A DNA stretch of 16,870 nucleotides from an uncultured Bacilli bacterium. GTDB lineage: Bacteria; Bacillota_I; Bacilli_A; RF39; UBA660. Below the pieces are notes generated by a model, which was given only the letters and a program-made list of their open reading frames with translations, was not told the DNA's origin and made no database searches. Position 1 is the stretch's first letter. Every line of letters starts with the position of its first letter. The position numbers and the translations under genes were made by a program. The DNA is taken from contig CAJUCU010000025.1 in the NCBI GenBank assembly GCA_910585335.1, positions 1-16,870 on the forward strand. Direction: 5' to 3'. Positions 7,586 through 14,015 of the stretch are shown here, in pieces.

Positions 7586-7602
7586 GTTCTTTTTAATATA
7601 AT
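7574..7602 (+). promoter_or_regulatory. Second promoter, for the OapA-like gene
   Basis: TTGCTT (7574-7579), 17-bp spacer, TATAAT (7597-7602). The -35 box is made from the 3' arm of the RNA's terminator hairpin. The predicted start near 7609 coincides with the AGGTGAT ribosome site (7609-7615), giving a leader of about 12 nt. Confidence 0.65.
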
Positions 7603-7620
7603 AGTAATAGGTGATTAAAG

Positions 7621-8229
7621 ATGAATCGAGCAGAGAAAAGTAGAATAAGAGGAGAACTTAGAAATTTAGAAGTACAAACTAGAAGACGTGAAAAAAAGAA
7701 AAAAGAGTTAATCAATTGGAAATGGATTATTACCATCTTCTTTATCTCTTTCTTCTTATCATTTGGTCTTTCTTTCTTATCAGAAGTAACGATTAAACAA
7801 TCGACGTTACTGGTTAGTATTTTAATTACTTTTGTCTTTATCTTTTTAGGTATTTTATTTGATATTATTGGAGTTGCTGTTACATCTAGTGATGATGCTA
7901 TCTTCCATTCTATGAGTGCTAGAAAAGTACGTGGTGCCAAAATTGCTGTAAAGTTTCATAAGAATGCAGAAAAAGTTTCTAGCTTTTGCTGTGATGTAGT
8001 AGGAGATATCTGTGGTGTTATCTCTGGAGCTTCTGGTATTACGATAACGGCACTTTTAGTAGAGGCCTTTCACTGGGATTTACTTCTTACAACTCTTATT
8101 GTAACAGGTATTATTTCTGCACTTACCATTGGTGGAAAAGCCATTGGAAAAAGTTTTGCAGTCAATAAAAGTAATATTATTCTCTACCAGTTTGCCAAAG
8201 TAATCTCTTATGTCTATCCTTGTAAATAG
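7621..8229 (+). CDS. oapA: Four-helix membrane protein, probable OLE-associated protein A
   Basis: 202 aa. A strongly basic N-terminal tail (residues 3-29, rich in Arg/Lys) is followed by hydrophobic segments at about 34-54, 61-87, 126-148 and 151-172. Between segments 2 and 3 is a polar stretch with a striking set of residues: FDIIGVAVTSSDDAIFHSMS (80-99), then ARKVRGAK and NAEKVSSFCCDVVGDICG. In the literature OapA is a small multi-pass membrane protein encoded directly beside OLE RNA; it binds the RNA and holds it at the membrane. I recognise the GVAVT…F(H)xM…RKVRGAK pattern as typical of that family, though I could not align it. The basic tail would suit RNA contact. AGGTGAT at 7609-7615 is 5 nt from ATG 7621. 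It starts 36 nt after the RNA terminator. Confidence 0.82.
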   Translation: MNRAEKSRIRGELRNLEVQTRRREKKKKELINWKWIITIFFISFFLSFGLSFLSEVTIKQSTLLVSILITFVFIFLGILFDIIGVAVTSSDDAIFHSMSARKVRGAKIAVKFHKNAEKVSSFCCDVVGDICGVISGASGITITALLVEAFHWDLLLTTLIVTGIISALTIGGKAIGKSFAVNKSNIILYQFAKVISYVYPCK

Positions 8230-8246
8230 GATAGGCTTATTTTGTT
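8212..8246 (+). terminator. Terminator overlapping the end of the OapA-like gene
   Basis: Stem GTCTATCC (8212-8219) / GGATAGGC (8229-8236, one G-U pair), 9-nt loop, then TTATTTTGTT. The stem contains part of the TAG stop codon at 8227-8229. The T tract is broken, so its strength is uncertain; the convergent minus gene ends at 8237. Confidence 0.6.
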
Positions 8247-8743
8247 ATATTTGGTTTTATTGTCTCAAAATATCGATTTAATAAGTCTATTGGTTTTTCA
8301 TCTATTCTTTGAAATATATTTTGACTATCTAGTTGGTTTTTTACTAAGGTGAAATCATATAGAATAAAGAAAGTATAATCGGTTCGTTCATTCATTAAAG
8401 ATTCTAATTCATTTAGTTGTTTTTCTGATGGATTTTCTGGCATAAAAATTATCGCTTCTTTACCATACTTTTCTATCGTACTGGAATGGGTGATGTTGGC
8501 AATTGGAATATTACCATCTTCTTGTAAATAATAGGCATATAGTTCAGCAGGTGCATTTTTTGTCACACCCTTTTTTATTAAAATTTCAGGATAATACTTT
8601 TTGCAAAATTCTCTAAATGCATAATCGTGTTGAAGGTAAAAAGTAAACTCTCCAAAGTATTTCAATTTTCCTTCTTCTAACTCTAAATGCCCATCAGCAG
8701 GGATAACTGCCATTTTATAATTGTCAATAGAGTCTTGATTCAT
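8237..8743 (-). CDS. Hypothetical soluble protein behind a palindromic operator-like site
   Basis: 168 aa, not recognised. Start ATG 8743 is supported by AAAGGAG 8 nt upstream on the minus strand. The protein is acidic, with no signal peptide or membrane helix. The N-terminal half is rich in aromatics (KYFGEFTFYLQHDYAFREFC) and includes NAPAELYAYYLQEDGNIPIA. The second half (KEAIIFMPENPSEKQLNELESLM then TFFILYD) reads like an alternating beta-alpha fold. Only one cysteine is present. It is transcribed alone, convergent with the OapA-like gene and divergent from the ABC-F gene. The palindrome at its promoter suggests repression by a dimeric regulator. Confidence 0.68.
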   Translation of the reverse strand: MNQDSIDNYKMAVIPADGHLELEEGKLKYFGEFTFYLQHDYAFREFCKKYYPEILIKKGVTKNAPAELYAYYLQEDGNIPIANITHSSTIEKYGKEAIIFMPENPSEKQLNELESLMNERTDYTFFILYDFTLVKNQLDSQNIFQRIDEKPIDLLNRYFETIKPNITK

Positions 8744-8761
8744 ATTATTTTCTCCTTTACT

Positions 8762-8807
8762 ATATCATTCTAATGATATCTTATCATAATTTATTTAGGA
8801 TTATCAA
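8762..8807 (-). promoter_or_regulatory. Promoter with perfect 18-bp operator-like palindrome
   Basis: On the minus strand TTGATA (8807-8802), 18 bp, TAAGAT (8783-8778). The perfect inverted repeat ATATCATT-CT-AATGATAT covers 8762-8779, overlapping the end of the -10 and the predicted start (about 8771). That is where a repressor dimer would block transcription. Confidence 0.55.
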
Positions 8808-8824
8808 ATCTATTACTTTATTTC

Positions 8825-8853
8825 TTGTCTTTTTTCCTTATTTAGTATAAAAT
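8825..8853 (+). promoter_or_regulatory. Probable promoter of the ABC-F/Nudix pair
   Basis: TTGTCT (8825-8830), 17-bp spacer, TAAAAT (8848-8853). A TATAAA two bases upstream (8846-8851) is an alternative -10. It is followed by a near-perfect ribosome site AGGAGGTG at 8867-8874. Confidence 0.5.
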
Positions 8854-8879
8854 TAGTAATAGTTTTAGGAGGTGCTAGT

Positions 8880-10466
8880 ATGATTCAAGTACAAAATGTA
8901 ACACTACGCTTTGGAAAAAGAACATTATTTGAGGATGTGAATATTAAATTTACGAGTGGAAACTGCTATGGATTAATTGGGGCGAATGGTAGTGGAAAAT
9001 CGACATTTTTAAAAGTGTTAACAGGAGAGGTTGATACCACTAGTGGAGAGGTTATTGTTACAAAAGGAGAGAGAATTTCTGTCTTAAAACAGGATCACTA
9101 TGCTTATGATGAGATGAGAGTAATTGATGTTGTTATTATGGGAAATACACGGCTTTATGAAATCAAGTGTGAAAAAGAAAAGATGTATAGCCAAACAGAG
9201 TTCAGTGATGAAGATGGTATGCGTCTTGCAGAGTTAGAAGCAGACTTTATGGAGCTAGATGGATGGAATGCTGAAAGTGATGCAGCAACTCTTTTGAATA
9301 ACTTAGGAGTAAAAGAAGTGCATCATGAAGCTGTTATGAAGGATATTCCAGTAAAGGAACGTGTTAAAGTTTTACTTGCACAGGCCTTATTTGGAAACCC
9401 TGATATTTTACTTTTAGATGAGCCTACCAACAGTTTAGACTTAGAAGCGATAGAGTGGTTAGAAGAGTTTTTAATTAACTTTAACAACACTGTTATCATT
9501 GTCTCACATGATCGCCACTTCTTAAATAAAGTTTGTACTCATATCGCTGATATTGATTATGGCAAGATTAAGCTTTATATTGGAAATTATGATTTCTGGT
9601 ATCAATCAAGTGAACTTTTACAAAGACAAATGAGAGAGTCCAATAAGAAAAAAGAAGAAAAGATAAAAGAATTACAATCTTTTATTGCACGATTTAGTGC
9701 AAATGCTTCTAAAAGTAAACAGGCAACATCTCGTAAGAAAATGTTAGAAAAAATTCAATTAGATGAAATTGTTCCCTCATCTAGAAAGTATCCTTATATT
9801 GATTTTAAAATAGAACGCCCAGCAGGAAAAGAGATTTTAAAAGTAGAAAACTTAGTAAAAGAAGTAGATGGTAAAAGAATTCTAAATAAGGTATCTTTCA
9901 CCGTATTAAAAGGTGATAAGATTGCCTTTATTGCTCACGACGATATGGTAAAAACGACACTGTTTAATATTTTAGCAGGATGTGAAAAATACGATAAAGG
10001 ACTTGTTGAATGGGGAAAAACAATAGAAAAAGGTTATTTGCCACAGGATAATAATGAGTATTTTGATACTGATAAAAATATTATGGAATGGATTGGTACT
10101 TATTATGATGTTAAAGATGAGACTGTTTTACGAGGTTTCTTAGGAAGAATGTTATTCTCTGGAGAAGATGTATTTAAGAAAGTGAATGTCTTATCAGGTG
10201 GAGAGAAAAGTCGTTGTATGTTATCAAAGATGATGTTAGAAGGACCAAACTTCTTAATACTAGATGAACCAACGAACCACTTAGACTTAGAGAGTATCAC
10301 GTCTCTTAATAAGGGACTTGTAAACTTTCAAGGGGAGATCCTTTTCACGTCAAGGGATTATGAGCTAAATAGTACTGTTAGTAATCGTGTAATTGAAATA
10401 AAAGAAGATGGAACTATTATTGATAGACGCCTTTCTTATGAAGAGTATATAAAAGGAAATAAATAG
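8880..10466 (+). CDS. ABC-F family ATPase, YbiT/YkpA type
   Basis: 528 aa, two nucleotide-binding domains in one soluble chain with no membrane region, the layout of ABC-F proteins, which act on the ribosome. Domain 1 has Walker A GANGSGKST (34-42), Walker B ILLLDEPTNSLD and VSHDRHF. Its signature region is degenerate (IPVKERVKVLLAQALF instead of LSGG), as in E. coli YbiT. The linker (about 245-295) carries the family-typical ARFSANASKSKQATSRKK. Domain 2 has an intact signature LSGGEKSR (438-445) and Walker B FLILDEPTNHLDLES. Its Walker A is decayed to AHDDMVKTT (352-360, glycines lost, K358 kept) and its H-loop His is Arg (R492 in FTSRDYE). Length and overall similarity suit YbiT/YkpA rather than resistance-type ABC-F. 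A Nudix gene follows after 8 nt. Confidence 0.92.
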   Translation: MIQVQNVTLRFGKRTLFEDVNIKFTSGNCYGLIGANGSGKSTFLKVLTGEVDTTSGEVIVTKGERISVLKQDHYAYDEMRVIDVVIMGNTRLYEIKCEKEKMYSQTEFSDEDGMRLAELEADFMELDGWNAESDAATLLNNLGVKEVHHEAVMKDIPVKERVKVLLAQALFGNPDILLLDEPTNSLDLEAIEWLEEFLINFNNTVIIVSHDRHFLNKVCTHIADIDYGKIKLYIGNYDFWYQSSELLQRQMRESNKKKEEKIKELQSFIARFSANASKSKQATSRKKMLEKIQLDEIVPSSRKYPYIDFKIERPAGKEILKVENLVKEVDGKRILNKVSFTVLKGDKIAFIAHDDMVKTTLFNILAGCEKYDKGLVEWGKTIEKGYLPQDNNEYFDTDKNIMEWIGTYYDVKDETVLRGFLGRMLFSGEDVFKKVNVLSGGEKSRCMLSKMMLEGPNFLILDEPTNHLDLESITSLNKGLVNFQGEILFTSRDYELNSTVSNRVIEIKEDGTIIDRRLSYEEYIKGNK

Positions 10467-10474
10467 TAGAATAT

Positions 10475-10849
10475 ATGAAAAAAGTAAGAAATGCTGTTCG
10501 TTGTTTCTTGATGAGGGAAGATAAAGTAGTTTGTATTAAATATAAAGTAGGGGAGACAGGCTATATTGACATTCCTGGCGGAAAAATAGAAGAGGGAGAG
10601 ACGCCAGAGGATGCATCTATCCGTGAAGTTTATGAAGAAACGGGGATGAAGGTAGAGAATTTAGTAAGTATTGGGGATGTTACCACAGAATACCCAGATA
10701 GGATTTTTAACTTTAAAGTTTTTCTAGTAACAGAGTTTTTTGGCATACCAGAAGAACAAAACGAAAATGAGGCCTTCTTTATTTCAATAGGGGATTTGTC
10801 TAAAGAGGAAAAAAGGTTTGCTATTACTTACTTACTTCAGAAGAGTTAA
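10475..10849 (+). CDS. Nudix hydrolase
   Basis: 124 aa. The complete Nudix box is at residues 36-58: G36, E42, R50-E51, E54-E55 and G57-M58, matching GX5EX7REUXEEXGU, the Mg2+-binding helix that hydrolyses nucleoside diphosphates linked to other groups. The N-terminus KKVRNAVRCFLMREDKVVCI is a typical first strand. The substrate (oxidised nucleotides, nucleotide sugars, others) cannot be told. It lies 8 nt after the ABC-F gene, with no promoter of its own visible and only a weak ribosome site, so it is probably co-transcribed and coupled. Its functional link to the ABC-F protein is unknown. Confidence 0.9.
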   Translation: MKKVRNAVRCFLMREDKVVCIKYKVGETGYIDIPGGKIEEGETPEDASIREVYEETGMKVENLVSIGDVTTEYPDRIFNFKVFLVTEFFGIPEEQNENEAFFISIGDLSKEEKRFAITYLLQKS

Positions 10850-10931
10850 AAAAAGACTTTGATAATAGAGTTGTAAAAGTAAAGTTTCACAATGATTGTA
10901 ATCATAAAATATTAAGGATAGAAAATAATAT

Positions 10932-10970
10932 AAAAAAGAATTCTAAAAACATAATATAGAATTCTTTTTT
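10932..10970. terminator. Strong bidirectional terminator
   Basis: A perfect 14-bp stem (10932-10945 / 10957-10970) with an 11-nt loop and T runs in both directions. It lies between the convergent Nudix gene (stop 10849) and activase gene (stop 10988). The 80 nt before it hold only a 14-bp palindrome at 10892-10905. Confidence 0.88.
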
Positions 10971-10987
10971 CTTGATTTAAAATATGA

Positions 10988-11932
10988 TTAAAGGATTTTC
11001 ACCTGTCCCTTTTCACAACGATTTCCCCAAGCGTCAATTAATTTATTGTCTTTTTTGATACAGACAATTTCACAACTGTTAGGACATCTATGGCAATTGG
11101 TTCCAACCGTGGTAAAATTATGTTCGCCAATTTCAAAGTTGAATTCTATTTCTTCCTCATTTTTCGAAAGAATAGCAACTCCAATTGCTCCCATTAGATG
11201 ACCATTTTCATCTGTCATGACATTACAGTCTAAGATATCTTCAAAAGCTTTTACAACTCCAATATTCTTTGATACACCACCTTGGAAAATAATAGGTTCT
11301 AAAATTCTTTTTCCTTTACCAACATTGTTTAAGTAATTAAGGGCAACACTCTTACAAAGTCCAGCGACAATATCATTTTTTTTGTGTCCCATTTGCGCTT
11401 TATGAACTAAATCACTTTCGGCAAAGACAGTACAACGTGCAGCAATAGGAGTAGGATTGGTGCTTGTAAGGGCTAGAGGTCCAAACTCTTCAACAGGAAT
11501 ATCAAGACGTTTTGCTTGACTGGATAAAAAAGAACCAGTTCCTGCAGCACAGAGTGTATTCATTGCATAGTCTACGACGATTCCATCATCAATTAAAATA
11601 ATTTTAGAATCCTGTCCCCCAATCTCTAGAATGGTTCTAATATCTGGATAACGAGATAATGTTCCAATTGCATGTGCCGTAATTTCATTTTTTACAATGG
11701 AAGCATTTAACATGGTACCAATTAGTTTCCTAGCAGATCCCGTTGTTCCTACACCTACAATTTTTATATCTTCACTTTGTTTTTCTAATTCCTTTAAAAG
11801 TTTTTTTACTGCTTCAATTGGATTTCCTTGTGTCATTAAATAACAACTTGCCACCACTTGGTTTTCTTCATCTATTACAACTCCCTTAGTAGAAATAGAA
11901 CCAATATCAACTCCTAAATATCCTTTTTTCAT
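10988..11932 (-). CDS. ATP-dependent 2-hydroxyacyl-CoA dehydratase-type activase (BcrA/BadF/HgdC family)
   Basis: 314 aa. ASKHA-fold ATPase motifs are clear: LGVDIGSISTKGVVI near the N-terminus, GVGTTGSAR, EIGGQDSK and FQGGVSKNIGV. C128 (NTLCAAGTGSF) and C167 (AARCTVFAESD) sit where HgdC-type activases hold one [4Fe-4S] cluster at a dimer interface. These proteins use ATP hydrolysis to push a low-potential electron into a partner iron-sulphur enzyme. Compared with the ~260-aa HgdC the protein has an extra C-terminal segment with five cysteines (280, 283, 287, 291, 306), possibly a second metal site. AAAGGAG lies 6 nt upstream of ATG 11932. It is last of three overlapping genes and shares a 4-nt ATGA overlap with the gene before it, so its partners are surely the two upstream proteins. 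Confidence 0.9.
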   Translation of the reverse strand: MKKGYLGVDIGSISTKGVVIDEENQVVASCYLMTQGNPIEAVKKLLKELEKQSEDIKIVGVGTTGSARKLIGTMLNASIVKNEITAHAIGTLSRYPDIRTILEIGGQDSKIILIDDGIVVDYAMNTLCAAGTGSFLSSQAKRLDIPVEEFGPLALTSTNPTPIAARCTVFAESDLVHKAQMGHKKNDIVAGLCKSVALNYLNNVGKGKRILEPIIFQGGVSKNIGVVKAFEDILDCNVMTDENGHLMGAIGVAILSKNEEEIEFNFEIGEHNFTTVGTNCHRCPNSCEIVCIKKDNKLIDAWGNRCEKGQVKIL

Positions 11933-12996
11933 TGTTTCTCCTTTCGTATTTTAATTAAATCATAAAATGCTTCTAGTCTTGTTTTGACTCCTTCTTCTGA
12001 GGTTTGACTATCAAATGAGAAGAAGAGAATAGGAATAGCTGCATCTTGTGCTGCTTTTTGAATAATTGGAATTGCCCCAATTTCTGGAGTGCATCCAAAA
12101 GGTTTGGTATGAATGACTCCGTCAAAATGATGGCGCTTTGCATAAAGAATGCGATACACATTATCAAGACCATCAGCACCTAATGTGTATTTGCAATATT
12201 TACGACTTCTAAATAACATATAACGAGTTAGAAAAGCTTTTTGCCATAAAAGATAACTTACATTGGTAAAGCGTTTCATCTCTATGTTCATACTAGCTAG
12301 ATTTTCTTCTAGAAAATAAGTAGAGAAAGGTTCCATTGCTGTATAAAGTTCTCCAATGACAGCAATTTTTAAAGTGTCTTTTGGCTTTTTTACTTTTAAA
12401 TGACGGAATTTTTTCTTATATATTTTGTATATATGCATGAGTCTAAAAGTAGACTTTGCTTCCTCCATTTCTTTTAGCATTTCTTTCTTTAAATTTTTAA
12501 AACTATTCTTTGTTACTTCAAAACCAATATTTTTTCTAATAATCATGTCTATCTTATCCATATAGTAAATGAAAAATAAGGCATGAAGCATTTCTTTGAT
12601 AAATGTTTTGAACTTTAACTTATTATTTAGTTCTTTAAAAAGACGATAAGTTTCTAAAACCCTAATATGATCATGGCTGACGAGTTTAAAAAAGCGAAAT
12701 TTATAACCTAAATCTTTTAAAATTTTTTCTTGTACTTCTGCATAATAGCGATAACGACATCCACCACCAGCTTGAAATAAAATAGTAGCTCCATTTTCTA
12801 GTGTTTCTATGTAGTTTCCTAAGTTATACTTAAAGGGAACGCATACTGTATCAGGCGCATATTTGCTACCAAGTTCAATTGTTTTTTTTGTAATGGGGGG
12901 AGCGGGGATTACTTTTTTTCCTGTTAGGTTTCTAAGCAGTTTACTAATTGGAATATAGTAGTCCCCAAGATGTGGAAAACTAATGACTTCTTTCAT
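11929..12996 (-). CDS. Activase-associated protein, 2-hydroxyacyl-CoA dehydratase-like
   Basis: 355 aa, cytoplasmic. It shows the cysteine-bearing motifs of the uncharacterised protein family that travels with HgdC-type activases: DTVCVPFKYNLGNYIETL (C52), FQAGGGCRYRYY (C80) and KPFGCTPEIGAIP (C302). It closes with SFDSQTSEEGVKTRLEAFYDLI. C52, C80 and C302 are plausible iron-sulphur ligands, as in 2-hydroxyglutaryl-CoA dehydratase subunits. A charged, helical insert at about 115-205 separates the first two cysteine motifs from the third. The start ATG 12996 follows GGAGG with normal spacing; the gene overlaps its upstream partner by 17 nt and the activase by 4 nt. In some bacteria homologous parts occur fused in one very large protein. 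The reaction is unknown. Confidence 0.8.
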   Translation of the reverse strand: MKEVISFPHLGDYYIPISKLLRNLTGKKVIPAPPITKKTIELGSKYAPDTVCVPFKYNLGNYIETLENGATILFQAGGGCRYRYYAEVQEKILKDLGYKFRFFKLVSHDHIRVLETYRLFKELNNKLKFKTFIKEMLHALFFIYYMDKIDMIIRKNIGFEVTKNSFKNLKKEMLKEMEEAKSTFRLMHIYKIYKKKFRHLKVKKPKDTLKIAVIGELYTAMEPFSTYFLEENLASMNIEMKRFTNVSYLLWQKAFLTRYMLFRSRKYCKYTLGADGLDNVYRILYAKRHHFDGVIHTKPFGCTPEIGAIPIIQKAAQDAAIPILFFSFDSQTSEEGVKTRLEAFYDLIKIRKEKQ

Positions 12997-13906
12997 GATA
13001 CGCCTCCTTTTTTGCTTTTAAAATATCAAAGAAACTCTCTAGGCGAGTCGTAATACCAGCACCACTGTTTTCATTTTCAAAAACAAGATACAAAGTCGGT
13101 AGGTCTACTTTTCTTTTAATCATTTCTACCGCAAGAGAGTCTGGTCCACAAGGAAAAGAAGAAATTAAAATCATTCCATCTACCTTTTTTTCATAGCGTT
13201 TAATTCCAGCCATTACTTCTTTACTATGACTCCAGTGAATATCTGTCGATATCTTTTCACATTCTCTATTGATTATTTCTGGTTGAATTAAATCGGAGTA
13301 AATAATATCAATCTTTTCTTTTTCGAGATGTTGAATTATTTGACCACTAATATAAGAGTCATATAAATTATAGGGATGAGATGCCACTAGTACTTTTAAA
13401 TTATTAGAAGAAAATTTCTTTTCTTGTTCTTTGATTTTTTCCTCTTTCTTTTTTCGCTCTATCTCTTTTGCACAAAGATAAGCGTTGTAGCTTTCAATAT
13501 AAGAAAAGCCAAGTTGTTCTCCCATATGAATAAATGCTTTTGATTCTTTCTTTCTCTTTTCTAAATCGATATTGTAATTTAAGATGTTAATATCTGGATA
13601 GAGATTATGAACGATATCAAATAAAGCATTAAAATTGGTACAAACTTGTTCGCCTTTTTTTACACAATACATTCGTGGTACTAAGATATAGTCGCAACGT
13701 CCTTTTAAATTATCGATATGTCCTAGATAGATTTTTAGGGCAAGGCATGCTTCATCAATACTAATTCTTTCTCCTTTTTCTAGAATTTCTTTATTGGTAT
13801 CATCACTATAAATTACTTCTACATCTAATTTTTCAAAAAACGCTTTCCATAAATCTTTATAATAATAAAAAAGTAATGCTTTTGGAATTCCTACTGTCTT
13901 TTTCAT
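12980..13906 (-). CDS. Activase-associated protein (DUF2229-like), first gene of the operon
   Basis: 308 aa. The N-terminus VGIPKALLFYYYKDLWKAFF with SDDTNKEILEKG and DEACLALKIYLGH (C54) is the DUF2229 pattern found with or fused to 2-hydroxyacyl-CoA dehydratase activases. Further motifs are CDYILVPRMYC (C71, C81), QVCTNF (C89), SHPYNLYDSYIS, ISSFPCGPDS (C253) and a C-terminal FENENSGAGITTRLESFFDI that resembles the end of the next protein. A lysine/glutamate-rich helical linker lies at 148-166. It probably forms, with the 355-aa protein, the iron-sulphur component that the activase reduces. AAAGGA lies about 11 nt before ATG 13906. I could not pick a convincing promoter; the 110 nt shared with the divergent nuclease gene contain several TTGAC-like hexamers. 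Confidence 0.8.
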   Translation of the reverse strand: MKKTVGIPKALLFYYYKDLWKAFFEKLDVEVIYSDDTNKEILEKGERISIDEACLALKIYLGHIDNLKGRCDYILVPRMYCVKKGEQVCTNFNALFDIVHNLYPDINILNYNIDLEKRKKESKAFIHMGEQLGFSYIESYNAYLCAKEIERKKKEEKIKEQEKKFSSNNLKVLVASHPYNLYDSYISGQIIQHLEKEKIDIIYSDLIQPEIINRECEKISTDIHWSHSKEVMAGIKRYEKKVDGMILISSFPCGPDSLAVEMIKRKVDLPTLYLVFENENSGAGITTRLESFFDILKAKKEAYHERSH

Positions 13907-13987
13907 AATCTATAACATCCTTTCGTTAAAGACTATGTCAAATGTCTGTCGAATTTTCCTGATGTTTATAGTCAATTTATGACAAAA

Positions 13988-13999
13988 TCATTATAATGA
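13988..13999 (+). promoter_or_regulatory. Possible -10 region with 12-bp palindrome, nuclease gene
   Basis: TATAAT at 13992-13997 lies 18 nt before the start codon and within the perfect palindrome TCATTATAATGA (13988-13999). No good -35 is found at the right distance (TAGTCA at 13969-13974), so the promoter is weak or needs an activator. Confidence 0.4.
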
Positions 14000-14015
14000 A
14001 ATTAGGGTGATGTTT

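Noticed and set aside
7593..7940. 115-codon minus-strand frame
   Set aside because: Antisense shadow of the OapA-like gene; no ribosome site, low-complexity composition.
8880..10466. Antibiotic-resistance ABC-F protein
   Set aside because: Sequence features (degenerate first signature, SANASKSKQATSR linker, second-site decay) match the housekeeping YbiT/YkpA group, not resistance subfamilies.
10892..10905. 14-bp palindrome ATGATT-GT-AATCAT
   Set aside because: It lies between two convergent genes with no promoter nearby, so an operator role is not supported; likely chance in AT-rich DNA.
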